A stretch of DNA of 64,000 nucleotides from Atkinsonella hypoxylon (GCA_000729835.1 JFHB01000158.1:1-64000); one strand, 5' to 3'; positions 22,901-32,828 are shown, counted from the stretch's first letter. Translations and numbers: made by a program. The notes: a model not told the origin generated them from the letters alone.

Positions 22901-23527
22901 CTTCTTCGAAACAACATTGCCTCGTTCACAAACCTCAAGTACCATGACAAGCTTGACCCACCTACAGTGAAGCAGGTCAGCGCCTTGAAGCAAATGGTGG
23001 CAGCTGGGTTTATCGACCAGGTTGCCATCCGCGCAGATCTGGCCCCCACGCCTCCAGAACAGTACCGGAAGCCTAAGCGAGCCATCGATATGCCCTACAT
23101 CCCGCTTATCCCGCTACACGACGTGAAAGGGCTGGAGCAAGACAGTCTCGTTCACATCCATCCCGCATCGCCATTGTCTCATCTAAGCATGCAAGAATGT
23201 CCCGAGTATATCGTGTATTCATATCTTCAGCGGTCAACACCATCCGGCCCAGATCCTGAGAAGAAACCCAGGACCCGTATGCACTCGCTTACGGATGTCA
23301 CTGGCGCTCAATTGGCGGGCTTGGCAAAGGGGACTCCTCTTCTCAGTTACGGCAAGCCCATCAAGGAAGTCAAAGCGCCGGCGGCGGCAGGCAATGGAGC
23401 GATGACTAGGGAATGCTGGGTCATTCCATACTTGCGGGCTGAGAATACGGGGGGACAGGGATGGCCGTTACCGGCGAAGAAGGTGAAGCAAAAGAAGCTT
23501 GCGGGTACGGGATGGGTTGTAGAGTAA
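19913..23527 (+). CDS. DHR1: DEAH-box RNA helicase DHR1/Ecm16 (DHX37), small-subunit processome
   Basis: A single exon of 1204 residues starting MAKFVPRQRKHK. The frame is open further upstream, but this ATG gives the usual basic N-terminus. The N-terminal 380 residues are charged and low complexity, with acidic stretches typical of nucleolar proteins. The helicase core has motif I GATGSGKTTQ (about residue 400), motif II DEAH (about 501), motif III SAT (about 542), TNVAETSLTIPG and QRSGRAGRTGPG. HA2 and OB-fold regions follow. An acidic insert (DDEEDEEEFQIETD) separates parts of the second RecA lobe, as in DHR1 and DHX37. The family unwinds U3 snoRNA from pre-18S rRNA. The size and the N-terminus set it apart from splicing DEAH helicases. 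Confidence 0.94.
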   Translation: MAKFVPRQRKHKVLARQRGKENAQHDIEDTNQEILPATQAERQRKKEQLKKELQQQGTKVSGKKAKRLEKYIDNTLRKDENKELLAKLAARRIDTSLFSSSKSLGQGKETKKQALTRALRQQRAGLTGDDDILLEERIQKDGEPEAYHGHEDEDVMVEKTTSLKTGESPQLITSIPVTVSVGSGLKRPMEQDDEGRPVIKKKQKRGGLKTKPIPLASMTVNAEEGESDYEEWGGFSDDEVASKDRMKSQDKESGKHVDGSDGSNDSDSSSRDEISGYEEDESTEQDSDSDDQDGEGSAQRSSAFKAWALQQRNEALGFNPSENIDPVDIPKPENFVPRAAEQDPLPLELQPTVNDARKAYSVTVTRPAEIQEARMKLPVVSEEQRLMEAIHNNDIVVICGATGSGKTTQVPQFLYEAGYGSPTSPTPGMIAVTQPRRVAAVSMSRRVADELGDHSAAVAYQIRFEGTVSDKTAIKFLTDGVLLREIAQDITLRKYSAVVIDEAHERSVNTDILIGMLSRVIRLRAELSEEEKTVKPLKLIIMSATLRIEDLTMNSTLFPTPPPVLEVEGRQHPVTIHFARKTHHDYVEEAFKKIIRGHRKLPPGGFLVFLTGRDEILQLSKRLKAAFGGMTSADGPKVKISAYEAPTEVEDIEFGNVDDGGDDLEGLPSDDEEDEEEFQIETDQEAAPLRMQVLPLYSLLPTREQLRVFEPVPQGTRQVIVATNVAETSLTIPGTRFVFDCGRSKERQYDRQSGVQSYEIGWISKASANQRSGRAGRTGPGHCYRLYSSAVYERDFQPFADPELLRTPIEGVVLQLKAMNLQNVVNFPFPTPPERQSLARAEKLLTYLSALSASGQITQIGKTMSVFPLSPRFSRILLVGHLHDCLPYTIALVAGLSTAEVFIPEAQAIPQLTAREDVEIRTTADIVAEDRQANVRRLFNEVHKNFCYLDDKSDAIKLLQVVGEFAHEPTEDWCERHFVRFKVLREIQQLRKQITELLRNNIASFTNLKYHDKLDPPTVKQVSALKQMVAAGFIDQVAIRADLAPTPPEQYRKPKRAIDMPYIPLIPLHDVKGLEQDSLVHIHPASPLSHLSMQECPEYIVYSYLQRSTPSGPDPEKKPRTRMHSLTDVTGAQLAGLAKGTPLLSYGKPIKEVKAPAAAGNGAMTRECWVIPYLRAENTGGQGWPLPAKKVKQKKLAGTGWVVE

Positions 23528-24030
23528 ATACGGACCAATTCAAGTAAATGGATAAAGGTCTGAATAGCTTCTCAGTGCTAATATTGTGGATATTCCACTG
23601 GACATTGGCATGCGCACAAGACTTCAGGGTTCCTTATCATTGTCCATTCCCGTCCTTTCAATCTTCCATGACAGCTCTCATATGAAGCCCGTGCATCCTA
23701 GCGTCTGCGCTCGCGAGAAACATTTGCCCGTGGCGTCGTCCTTCCATGTACATTACATTTATTTACCTACCTAGGTACGTATTTGCTCATCCGTCTGCAT
23801 GTCCCCGGGAGGCAGGCAAGCTTGTCGTACACGCACACCGTCCCGCCCTCCCTGACACCATCCCGCCGTCATCAATACATCATCATCCACCCCGATCGAG
23901 CTGAAACGCCCACCGATATGAACTTCCAACTCCGTGCGCACCACGCAGCCTTCTTAGCATGAACATTCGATCGAAAGACACATCGTCCCACAAATACTCT
24001 CCTCCAAAACAGAATCCCACCGTCACTACA
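23528..24030. other. Intergenic region, 500 bp
   Basis: Between DHR1 and the small membrane-protein gene. Contains TACCTACCTAGGTACGTA near 23765-23782, a palindromic CCTAGG-centred motif related to the one in the PAC3/DHR1 promoter. The last 150 bases are C-rich with CATCATC runs. Confidence 0.5.
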
Positions 24031-24347
24031 ATGATCCTACCGAGAGCATCCGGTCTACGCAACCACGCCAGACTGGCGTCCCGATCGATCGCTCCACCAC
24101 GATACCTATCTGCTCTGAAAGTAATCGTTTGGTTCGTATATCTGGCTGCCGGGGCTAAAAAAAAAACTTTCAATGCAGGGTCGCACTTGGCGGGGGTGCA
24201 CTCGCTTTGCTAGCCGGCTACTTTTACCTGAGTGCTCCCAAGACGTCCCAGGACATTGCTGAGCAGACGAAGGAGCAGGCTGCCAAGACGGCGAAGGATA
24301 TGAGCGGGCGGAACAGGACTGAGCAAGGGGGTTTTCGTCACGAGTAG
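24031..24347 (+). CDS. Small single-pass membrane protein, probably mitochondrial, with a junction that does not fit
   Basis: The upstream part (24031-24120) encodes MILPRASGLRNHARLASRS..., a basic amphipathic leader resembling a mitochondrial presequence. The downstream part ends at 24347 and reads VALGGGALALLAGYFYLSAP followed by a charged helix with KTSQDIAEQTKEQAAKTAKD. The obvious intron (GTAATC at 24121, GCAG at 24178) joins them out of frame by one base. Frame can be rescued by a poor GTTCGT donor at 24132, leaving a 47-nt intron, or by assuming one extra G in the GGG after the acceptor. The composition and the transmembrane helix leave little doubt that a gene exists. Its function is unknown. 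Confidence 0.6.
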
Positions 24348-24497
24348 GGAACCATCAAGAGGATTTGCACACTGGGCGTCGTTCTGCGGTTGGAGATGGT
24401 CTTCTCGACGAGCGGCTATGGTCTGTTGATAAAAGTAGCACGAGGGTGAATCTTTGTCAAGGTATCGACGCACGTCAATATGTACGAGGGGACATCT

Positions 24498-26093
24498 CTA
24501 TCGGCGCACGAATGCTTCATTCTTCCTCGCCATCAAGTAATCACCACCCTTCACAGCCGCATAGAAGCCCTTCAGCCCCCGAATCGGCCAGACATCTCTC
24601 ACCGCTGCCCTCGCTCTCGTCTTCCAATTCCTCTTTCTCTCCGCCTCCTCCAAGTCCACATCCACCTTGACCTTGTCATACACGCTGGGCAAGTACGTAG
24701 CGCCATACTTGTCCCTCAGCGCATCATACGACCCCCGGTCATAATTGCGCCAAAACTCCTCCTCGGTGTAGTACGCATGCGCATACAGCCACTTCTTCCC
24801 CTTCAGCTCCTGCACTTTCCGCTCCAGCGCGCGATTCATCGCCACCACCTCTCTGCGTGATGTGCGGGCCAGAGGGCCCCATACGCCCAAGTTCATGAGA
24901 TCAGGCGTATCCGGGTCGGCGAACCCGGAGTGTAGCCCGTGGCAGGCGTTCGGTTCGTCTCGGACTACGCGCAGCGGGCACAGCCACAGGGGGTAGATGC
25001 CAAGGTTCTCGTGCAGCCAGGCTTGGAACTCGGCGGTGCGGTCAAAGGGGACGCCTACGTCTTGGACCATGTAGCAGTTTGCGAAGCCGGACCTGTGGAC
25101 GGCGCGGTACATGACGCGCGTGTGCATGAAGCCATCTAGGAGGTATCGCGTGACGCGGTTGAACGGAGTGAGGAAGTACGCGAACGAGTATTTGCCGACC
25201 CAGAAGCCTCCTCTGTCATAGCGGAAAAGGTAGTCTACCAAGGGGATGTAATCTACCACCTCGTCCTTCTTCAAAGATGCCTCGCGTCCAGCACTCCCAG
25301 CGCTCGTAGTGCTCTTGCTCGTACCCCTCTCCTCCTTTTTCAAGCTTCTCTGCACCTCCCGAGCACGAATATAAAACCACGGGTCCTTTCGCGCTGAAAA
25401 CCTCCGTGCCTTGCACCCAGAGGGCATCTCATCCGTCATACGACCCACGCAAACCAGCGTCGTCTCGGCATCAAACACGATTCCATCCACAAAATCATTC
25501 GTCTCCTCATCGCATGCCTTCCGAATCCTCGCTACCGCATCATCTGCCCCGACGGATAACGTGTAATGAAGCTCGACAAACTTCGTAGCGGGCCTCAGCT
25601 GGATCTCCAGCAACGTCACCACGCCAAGGGTTCCAAATGCCGAGGCGGCGCCCCAGAACAAGTCCGGTTGATGCCACTTCGAAGCCCTCGCCAGTGTTCC
25701 ATCCGGGAGGACAATCTCGATGGAATCGACCGTGGTGTCGAAGGCCCCGTGGCGAAAGGAGCTGCTCTCCCCCGACGTCCCGGAGAAGCCTCCTCCGACT
25801 GTGATGCCCGGAAATTCCATCACAACAGGCGGGACGAGGCCGTGTGCCAAGGTTGCGCTGACGAGCTTGTCCATCGGGACGTTGGGCTCCACCAACGCCT
25901 TCAGCGTGCTGGTGTTGACGGAGAGGACATGGTCGAGACGGCTTGTGTCGACGGTGTTGTCGGCGCGGCGCTGAGAGGTGCGCGTGCTGTTGGTCGAGCC
26001 ATGATAGATGCGGAACGGCTTCTGTCGCTCGTGGAAGCTCTTTACCTGGAGAGCAATGATCTCCACGGCTTGATCATGCGCTTCGAATGTCAT
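24498..26093 (-). CDS. FAD-binding oxidoreductase, delta(24)-sterol reductase (DHCR24)-like
   Basis: An intronless frame of 531 residues. The FAD-binding half carries VEPNVPMDKLVSATLAHGL, PGITVGGGFSGTSGESSSFRHG and LFWGAASAFGTLGVVT, the PCMH pattern seen in DHCR24. The C-terminal half keeps DHCR24 landmarks such as QDVGVPFDRTAEF and the terminal KWLYAHAYYTEEEFWRNYDR. In animals and plants this enzyme reduces or isomerises the sterol side-chain C24 double bond using NADPH and FAD. No signal anchor as long as in animal DHCR24 is seen at the N-terminus. Fungal ergosterol synthesis does not require this reaction, so the true substrate is open. Confidence 0.88.
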   Translation of the reverse strand: MTFEAHDQAVEIIALQVKSFHERQKPFRIYHGSTNSTRTSQRRADNTVDTSRLDHVLSVNTSTLKALVEPNVPMDKLVSATLAHGLVPPVVMEFPGITVGGGFSGTSGESSSFRHGAFDTTVDSIEIVLPDGTLARASKWHQPDLFWGAASAFGTLGVVTLLEIQLRPATKFVELHYTLSVGADDAVARIRKACDEETNDFVDGIVFDAETTLVCVGRMTDEMPSGCKARRFSARKDPWFYIRAREVQRSLKKEERGTSKSTTSAGSAGREASLKKDEVVDYIPLVDYLFRYDRGGFWVGKYSFAYFLTPFNRVTRYLLDGFMHTRVMYRAVHRSGFANCYMVQDVGVPFDRTAEFQAWLHENLGIYPLWLCPLRVVRDEPNACHGLHSGFADPDTPDLMNLGVWGPLARTSRREVVAMNRALERKVQELKGKKWLYAHAYYTEEEFWRNYDRGSYDALRDKYGATYLPSVYDKVKVDVDLEEAERKRNWKTRARAAVRDVWPIRGLKGFYAAVKGGDYLMARKNEAFVRR

Positions 26094-26654
26094 GTTTGAC
26101 CATGGGCGGTGCGCATTTGCACCATCGATGATTGTGGCGGTTTAATCGGCATCCGAAGAGTACACAACAATTCCTTGAATGAAAGACGTCTTTCAGAACA
26201 GCTGTTATCGTTCCTGATAACGCATCATTGACTGGCAAATATCGAATAGCGGCCTAACCGCCCTTCGCAAAAAGAGGGCAAGCGGAAACAAGGAATGAGA
26301 AACTGAGCATCGATGCTGACACGACGCCCGCTCAGGAAATTGAAATTGGCTTTGCCGAGGCTGCCGACTCCACCACAGCTTATGCTTGTCTCAAGACCGC
26401 CCAGCTTCATGCTTCATGCTTCATGTTTCATGTTTCATGTTACACTCACGTTCGCCCCGCAAGGGAGACAACGCTCAGATGTGCAATTACTCTGTCCTAC
26501 TCCTTGCGCAGTACTTTTTATATTCATCCAACGACTACTTGCTGCCATAACCACAGTCAACAGAAACTTGCTAACCACAACACGCCAAACGCCAGCCCAA
26601 AGCCATAGCTGCATCATTCTTACCACTTCTGCATGTCACAATAACAGACCGCCT
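26094..26654. other. Intergenic region with a 7-bp microsatellite
   Basis: Upstream of the DHCR24-like gene and downstream of HAS1 (both on the minus strand). It includes five tandem heptamers (three GCTTCAT, then two GTTTCAT) at 26404-26438. No gene recognised. Confidence 0.6.
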
Positions 26655-28621
26655 TCACCTGCGACCGCCTCTCGTCGGTTGACGAGGCTGGCTACCATAT
26701 GTCCTTCTGCCCTGAACTTTGTCCCTACTCAGCGACTGCCCGAGGTTAATATCTACACGCGGCGGGGTGGTGAACCCAAAGCTCTTGCCAACACGCGCCA
26801 AGTCCAGCTTATGGACGTCATACACGGATCGCAAGCTGTGGGAGGCATAGGCATGCAAGTATGACTTGAAAGCCTCCTTAGCACTTTGGTGCAAGTAATA
26901 GTTCTTTCCAATGAGCTTCTCGAGCTGGGATTGCACATTTACAATCTTCTTGGATGGGAATTCAAACTCGACGACAGGCACGCGGGCGGCCTTAAGATGT
27001 GACAGAAAACCGACTTCGTTGGGCTGCAAGAACAATAAACTGCGGCCCTTGGTGTCGGCACCTCGAGCAGTGCGACCGACTCGGTGGATATAGTCGCGCG
27101 TGTTATCAGGGGGGTCAAACTGGACAATGTAATCAACCGCGGGGATCTAACCAGGAAGTTAGTGATGGTTCAAGGGGTGAGGGGCATTCGTTGTTATGTC
27201 CTTTCATCCTTTCATGACTTACATCGAGACCGCGGGCAGCTACATCGGTACAAATGAGAATGCCATGTTCCGCATTGCTGAACTCGAAGAAGGTGTTGGT
27301 TCGCTTCTGTTGCTTCTGTTTGCCATGAAGATCCAAAACAGGACAGTCGATGTAATTGAGCAGCTCGGCGTAGTACTTGACCGAGGCGCAGCTGCTGAAA
27401 AATACAATAACCTTCTTTTTCTTGGCCTGCATTCTACGCAAGAAGGAGAATAGCAAAATAAATCGTTTGTCGGCATCGCAGAGAACGAAGCCCTGCTCAA
27501 GTCCATCGACCGTACTGAACTGCTTCTCTTCGTCAACATTGATGTACAACGGCCCAGGCCGCAGAGAAATTCTAGCAAGATCCTCTGTCATGTTTGTCAG
27601 CTAAAACATGACCATCAATACCGCAGTGCACAATCGACTTGCAACTTACCGACTTTGGTAGTCTGAGTTGCCGAGAACAGCATGGTTTGGCGATTATCGT
27701 TAGAGAGTACCTGGACAATCCGTCGAATCTCGTCCTCAAACCCGACTTCCAAAATTCGATCCGCCTCGTCAATGATCAAAGATTTCAAGTTCTTAAACAC
27801 GAATGGCGTGCTTATCAAGTGGTCAAGAAGTCGTCCAGGGGTCGCTATAAGCAAGTTCACGCCCTTGGAAAGCTTTTCGGCCTCGGCCTTTTTGTTGGCA
27901 CCTCCAATGACAATACCGTATGTCTGGGAGTGATGCTTCATGAGCTCGCGAGCCACGCCAAAAATCTGTAGCGCCAATTCGCGGGTAGGCGAAACAACAA
28001 TCACACCAGTGCCGTTTCTAGGCTTGAAGCGCAGGGCACTAAGAATTTCGATTGCGGGAATCAAGAAAGCCAGCGTTTTACCGGAACCTGTCTTGGCGGC
28101 ACCGAGGACGTCTTTGCCTGCTAGCAACGGAGGAATAGCCTATCGAGCGAGGTTGTAAGCAGTCGAGTCGGAGCAGTAGACTGCGAGTGTTCTTTGCTCG
28201 AAAATGATCCCTAATCAATACGTACAGCTCGTTGGATTGCAGTCATTTTTGTGAAACCCATCTCTCCAATAGCCTTCATAGTCTTCTCAGAGAGCTTCAA
28301 TTGTTCGAATAGCTCAGAGTCGGTAGTCGGGGGTAGTATGGGGGCGCCATCGGTAGGGCCATCGCCGATGGTATTGTCTGCCTCTTCGTTGTTGTTGGAA
28401 TCTTCATTTCCGTCCGCAGACTCATCCTCAGATCCACTCGCTTCCTCCCCCATGGAGACATCCTGTTTGTCAATTTGAGCGTCATGCTCGTCTTCGCTGT
28501 CCTCCTCTGGCCGCGCGTCGGACACCGACTTCTTGGATTTTTTGGCTATTTTGGAAACTGCAGTTGTATTGACGGGTTCGGCGCCATTGCGCTTCCTCTT
28601 CTTAGTGATTCCGTCGCCCAT
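26655..28621 (-). CDS. HAS1: DEAD-box RNA helicase HAS1
   Basis: Exons in gene order: 28621-28226, 28139-27650, 27584-27223 and 27146-26655; phases agree and give 579 residues. The acidic, basic N-terminal 110 residues precede the Q-motif region FEQLKLSEKTMKAIGEMGFTKMTAIQ. Motifs follow in order: AAKTGSGKT (I), PTRELALQ (Ia), TPGRLLDHL (Ib), IDEAD (II), FSATQTTKV (III), ICTDVAARGLD (V) and YIHRVGRTAR (VI). The IPPLLAGKDVLGAAKTGSGKT context and VEDLARISLRPGPLYI after motif III are HAS1-like. HAS1 works in both 40S and 60S ribosomal subunit assembly in the nucleolus. The third exon uses the ACAG acceptor at 27585-27588, which recreates VEDLARIS; the nearer TTTTAG would shift the frame. Confidence 0.95.
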
Positions 28622-29849
28622 GTTGAGAAAACCTGTATGGACACTTCTGTCATCAAATTTTGAATGAGAGCTTCTATCCAACAGTGTCTCTATTGTTGTG
28701 CGCTTAATCGCAGTATGAAGAGGTTGGCAACAGTCAAAAAAGTGTCGATAAGTAGGCTTGGCGATAAAGGAAAAAAAAAAAAAAAATTTAGCCACTCCTG
28801 GTGGTACCTTCCCACCAGCCGCGCTAACCATTCATTACCCGGCCAGCTGGCAGGCAGACAGCCACATACAGTAGGTGTACAGTGGTTGCGCCGGCCTTGA
28901 TTGGTCGACCATGCGCCTTTTTTTATTTGAAAAATCAAGAGGAATAGGAAGCGACTCTATTTCTCGCCAACTCGATTCGTGTTTCTTTCAGCAGTGAGAG
29001 TCAACATGGCTTATGTGGTCCTTCAGATCTATCATTCTTCAATTAAATAAGTATGCATTGTCTACCGACTATCCCTAACGTCTGCCACCTGCTAGTGTCC
29101 AGAAAGCCGAGAAAACTGCCCACTTAAAATCTTTACTCCCTTCTGAAGCAACAGTAATGCGTCGTTCAATCCAAGTTGGCTTGCTTCTTAAAGCGCACCA
29201 GAACGGATGTTTCATTCCAACTCTTGAACCTCTTTGTCTACCATTCTTGCAACTTATAACTTACTCTTTGAATTGAGATATACATTAGCAACCTTGGGGT
29301 GTCCGACCATGTTCATGACCAGGATGCTGTGCTTGTGGAATTTGTCGATAACTTCGCAGATGATATAGGAGACATGATTCACGAGCTACAACGGCTCATT
29401 CCCCCGGGGCAATATGAGGAGTACCCTTGGAATTCCACCTCAATCCACAACGCAAGACGAAATCTCCGACGACCAGCAAAATCATTGTACATAACTCAGG
29501 ACCCGGGTGATAAATAACACGTGAAACTGCATATAGCAATGTAAGTCACGCTTTACCCATTGAAATCACTCGAGGCCCAACAGAAGAAAAGCACTGTCGT
29601 ACTTCCCAACTTCACATTACTCATCCCCATGGTCCACCACCTATATCCTGTTCCTTTCAAACATCTTCGTACGATACCACGCTACTTTACAATATCAGGG
29701 CCGTGTCATCTGATAGATACATTTGGCCTCGCGAGCTGCCAGCCGCTCAACGCAGGTCAAGCCCAATCACTTCTAGCCGCCGTAAATAATGTACAATAAA
29801 GTTAAAAAAGGCGTAGCCAGCCAATGCATGCCCGGTCGCATGCAATCCT
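28622..29849. other. Intergenic region, about 1.2 kb
   Basis: Promoter side of HAS1, with a 17-base A tract near 28770. A 72-codon open frame at 29299-29517 (DHVHDQDAVLVEFVDNFADDIGDMIHELQRL) looks protein-like and could be an exon or remnant, but no start context, splice partner or family was found. Confidence 0.45.
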
Positions 29850-31208
29850 CTACCCAAAGCGAGGCAGCCGGGCTGCGTGAAACGACGGCACGGCGTCTGA
29901 AACTGAGTTGCTCGTCATCTCGAGGCCATCAGTGAGATATTCCTTCTGCCCCAATGACTCTGTTCTTTCGCACTTGGGATCGCCATCGTCGTTTCGGCTA
30001 GAGGGCATTTGCTCTTGTTGCGGCGAACTTGTCGGTGGATGTACTTCATTTACTTGGACCTCCATATCGAGTTTCAGCTCTGCGACCTCGTCTGCTGACA
30101 AGATTTCTTCACTTTGCCCCCTTTGCAAAGTTAATTGCCGTTCTGATTCCCTTACTCTAGCTAGCTTGTTGTTGTCGTGTTCCAGGTGTTGCACGCTCTC
30201 TTCTTCACCACGTAGATTCTCCATGGATGGGATTTCAGCCATATTGGGTGTCGGTGGCTGAGAGGAAGATATGCGCTCGTATTCTGGTGAGTCTGCCGAG
30301 GCTGTTGATCCAAGTGTTGACCGAGAGACTGTTCTCGACCCTGCAAATGGATCTGCTGGTCGTTTGCCCTTGCTGCTTCTTGTCCTGCCGCTGCTGCGAT
30401 CATCCCTCTTGATCATCTCGTACGTAACATCATCGTCCAACGGCACCGCGTCCTCTTCGCCCTCTCCATCACTCGGGAACAAGTCGCCCCTCGATCGATA
30501 AGAGTCCGACGTGCCTCCAGAGCCGGTGGTTGCACTCCGTTGGCGCGGCATATGCAGCACCTGTCCGTAGTCTGAATCCGAGTCATCGTCGTCGTCTCTT
30601 TCCCCTCCACCTCCCAACAACGGTGCTGATTCTCCGCCGCCATGCTTCCCCGGGTGATCTTGCAGGTCAGCCGCGCTAGGCTTATATCGTAGTGTTCCGC
30701 CCATCTTCCACGGTAATTTGCTCAGGAAACCAATCGGCTGGGTACTGGGGATGATAGTAGGATCCTCAGCCGTGCTAGCTTTCCTTCTCGCGCCTCTTGT
30801 GCCGTAGCTCATGCCTCTCTTCCTGCGCGGCTGCTCAGTCTCTGCTCCGCCGTGTTTCCGAGAGGCACCTGTACCGGCAAGCAGGCGATCCCAGTCCTCG
30901 CCGCCCCAGCTACCCAGAAGCCCACCTGACTGCTCCTCCTGGTACCAGTCGTCGTAAAAGTCGAAGCTGAATTCGGCATTGTCGCGGGCCCGCTGGCGCT
31001 CCCTCCTGCGACGCAGCCGATCTTCCGGGTCGCCAAGACACACCGTCGTGCACTGTTCTATCGCGCGGGCTATGGAGGAGAAGCACGGGTTGACGTAGTT
31101 CTGCGAGAAACTAAAGATGCCCGCCGCCGCGTTTTCGGTGACAGTCTCGGCATCGTGAGTAATCTGGTTCCAGCGCTGGCGCAGTCGCGGGTCTTCGAAG
31201 AAAGCCAT
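29850..31208 (-). CDS. Conserved fungal protein of unknown function, acidic and low complexity
   Basis: An intronless frame of 452 residues from MAFFEDPRLRQRWNQ. The reading frame is open 22 codons further upstream, but that part is proline homopolymer from a C-rich leader. The first about 90 residues look globular and conserved (AETVTENAAAGIFSFSQNYV, then ARAIEQCTTVCLGDPEDR, an Arg-rich stretch and FSFDFYDDWYQEE). The remainder is Ser/Glu/Arg-rich and probably disordered, with DDDDDSDSD and a helical, possibly coiled-coil stretch near residues 340-390. No catalytic motif is visible. The N-terminal block recalls a family seen in other ascomycetes, but I cannot name it. Confidence 0.75.
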   Translation of the reverse strand: MAFFEDPRLRQRWNQITHDAETVTENAAAGIFSFSQNYVNPCFSSIARAIEQCTTVCLGDPEDRLRRRRERQRARDNAEFSFDFYDDWYQEEQSGGLLGSWGGEDWDRLLAGTGASRKHGGAETEQPRRKRGMSYGTRGARRKASTAEDPTIIPSTQPIGFLSKLPWKMGGTLRYKPSAADLQDHPGKHGGGESAPLLGGGGERDDDDDSDSDYGQVLHMPRQRSATTGSGGTSDSYRSRGDLFPSDGEGEEDAVPLDDDVTYEMIKRDDRSSGRTRSSKGKRPADPFAGSRTVSRSTLGSTASADSPEYERISSSQPPTPNMAEIPSMENLRGEEESVQHLEHDNNKLARVRESERQLTLQRGQSEEILSADEVAELKLDMEVQVNEVHPPTSSPQQEQMPSSRNDDGDPKCERTESLGQKEYLTDGLEMTSNSVSDAVPSFHAARLPRFG

Positions 31209-31212
31209 GGCT

Positions 31213-31270
31213 TGGGGAGAGGGGAGAGGGGAGAAGGGAGGAGGAGGAGGGGGGGGGGGGAAGCGAAAGG
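31213..31270. promoter_or_regulatory. Polypurine tract with 12-G run upstream of the 29850-31208 gene
   Basis: The plus strand is almost pure purine (GGGGAGAGGGGAGAGG..., then GGA repeats and 12 G at 31249-31260). On the coding strand this is a CT-rich tract directly upstream of the start codon, a common feature of highly used fungal promoters and leaders. It could also form triplex or G-quadruplex structures. Confidence 0.55.
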
Positions 31271-31861
31271 GCAAGAATTAGCTTGCCGCAAGGGGGGGCA
31301 CCATGCAGGTTGTCGTTGTCTGAAGCAAGAGCATGGGATACGTTCGGGCGTCCAACGTTGCAGTGCGCTTTGAAGGTCGAATGTTGACGGTAGGGGTCAA
31401 TAACCTGTGGCTATAGTACAAAAAAGAATGAAGAGCGCGTTCGGGATGCTTTGTTTTCCAAAAAAATGCGCCTGCGCACAGAAGCAGACGTGTGCAGACT
31501 TTGTTTGACTGGGCATGGGCGGACTGTAGATGGTGAGAGAAGCGATGGGAGGGGGAGTGGCTGCCAAGGGAAAGCGTGAAAGCGCCCCGTTGGCCGGCAC
31601 GTGTGGCGCCGCGCCGGCAGCCATGGCATATCAGCCTTTCTGGCTTGGGGAAGTTAGCGGGGATGGGGATGGATAGGTACAGTATTCCGTACGGAGGGAG
31701 GGAGGGAGTATGAATGAATTCAATGTTTATCAATAGTGGGCATCGCATCGCAGGGGAGGACATCCCGACTCCTCGCCAACAAGCAGGCGCAACTACGGAG
31801 TAAATCGTATCGGTCTGGCCAGAGTCCTCCAAGCACCTTCAAAACACAACACGCGACAGCA

Positions 31862-32369
31862 TCACTTCCTATCCGCCCTCAAGTTCGCCTTGATCCTCGC
31901 CAACAATTCGTCCCTCGTGTCGCGCTCCTGAGGGAACAAGTTTCTCTACAACCCCCCCAAATCCCATTCATGTCAATGTCAGCGCACTCAAGCATTTAGA
32001 TGCATTGCATACCAGCCCAGTGGTCGCTTCTTCTCGGCAACGAGCAAACTTACAGCAGCCAGCCAGCGTTTCATTTCCTCTCGACTCCACGTCTCGGGGT
32101 CGCCCTGCGGATCTGGCTGAGCCGGGAACATTTCGCTGCCCCAGATCGACCACACGGCCGCTGCTACGACGGCGCCGCCGAATGCTGGAATGGGTCAACT
32201 TGATGGTTTTTTTTTTTTTTTTCTTCGCGAACATGTCATCATCTATTCGTACCAAGAACCATGTTCTGTAGCATGCGTTAGTATCAAGCATAGCCAGCAC
32301 GTACGTCAAGCGTCAGGCACAGTTGGTCCATACCTTTGATGTCATTGCGTTATCCAGTCTTGTCGGCAT
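31862..32369 (-). CDS. Small single-pass membrane protein with a 13-nt exon, unknown function
   Basis: Proposed exons in gene order: 32369-32334, 32265-32253 (13 nt), 32184-32054 and 31945-31862, giving 87 residues with all phases consistent. The recognisable core is AFGGAVVAAAVWSIWG (a transmembrane helix), then EMFPAQPDPQGDPETWSREEMKRWLAARNLFP and a short charged helix ending ARIKANLRADRK. The WSREEMKRWLAARN segment looks like a SAP-like helix-turn motif. Translation may instead begin at the ATG within the 13-nt exon (MVLAFGGA), making exon 1 untranslated. All junctions are GT..AG. It is divergent from RPL38. I know of no assigned function. Confidence 0.75.
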
Positions 32370-32828
32370 GGTGAACGGATGCAGGCTTCGTTGGTGCCCG
32401 TTGGACGATTCGAAAGTTGTCGCGACGCGATGCCACACGGTGAGAATAGCAGAGTATGCTTCTCTAATTACTAAAGCAATGAAAGTGCTCACCAGCCAAA
32501 TATATACAACGGCCAAGTCAATCAGAAAGGGGAATGTGTCTTCACGAGAGCTTGCAACGCATTCATTTCATTGACGACGCCACAGCCGCACTTACGCGGC
32601 GGCGCCAGTGAAAGCATGCTAGTCGCACTGCCACATCCCGCCCAAAGGTGCACCAGCCACAGCCTACACTTGCTGGCATCCTCTGAAAAATGATCCGTGC
32701 GCCGTGGCCCCGCGAAAAGTCAGCGCACAAAATTAATTCCTGCCAAAAAAACCCATCCAGCCTTCCGGTCTACAACCGTCCATTTGTCAAGATATCCCGT
32801 CAAGACAGACCTGTCCAACACCGCCAAA
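32370..32828. promoter_or_regulatory. Divergent promoter region, small membrane-protein gene / RPL38
   Basis: 459 bp between two divergent start codons. No clear TATA box. No further gene is visible. Expected to hold ribosomal-protein promoter elements for RPL38. Confidence 0.45.

Noticed and set aside
31278..31832. 184-codon minus-strand frame between two genes
   Set aside because: Low-complexity, no domain, and lies in the 3' and promoter zones of neighbouring minus-strand genes.
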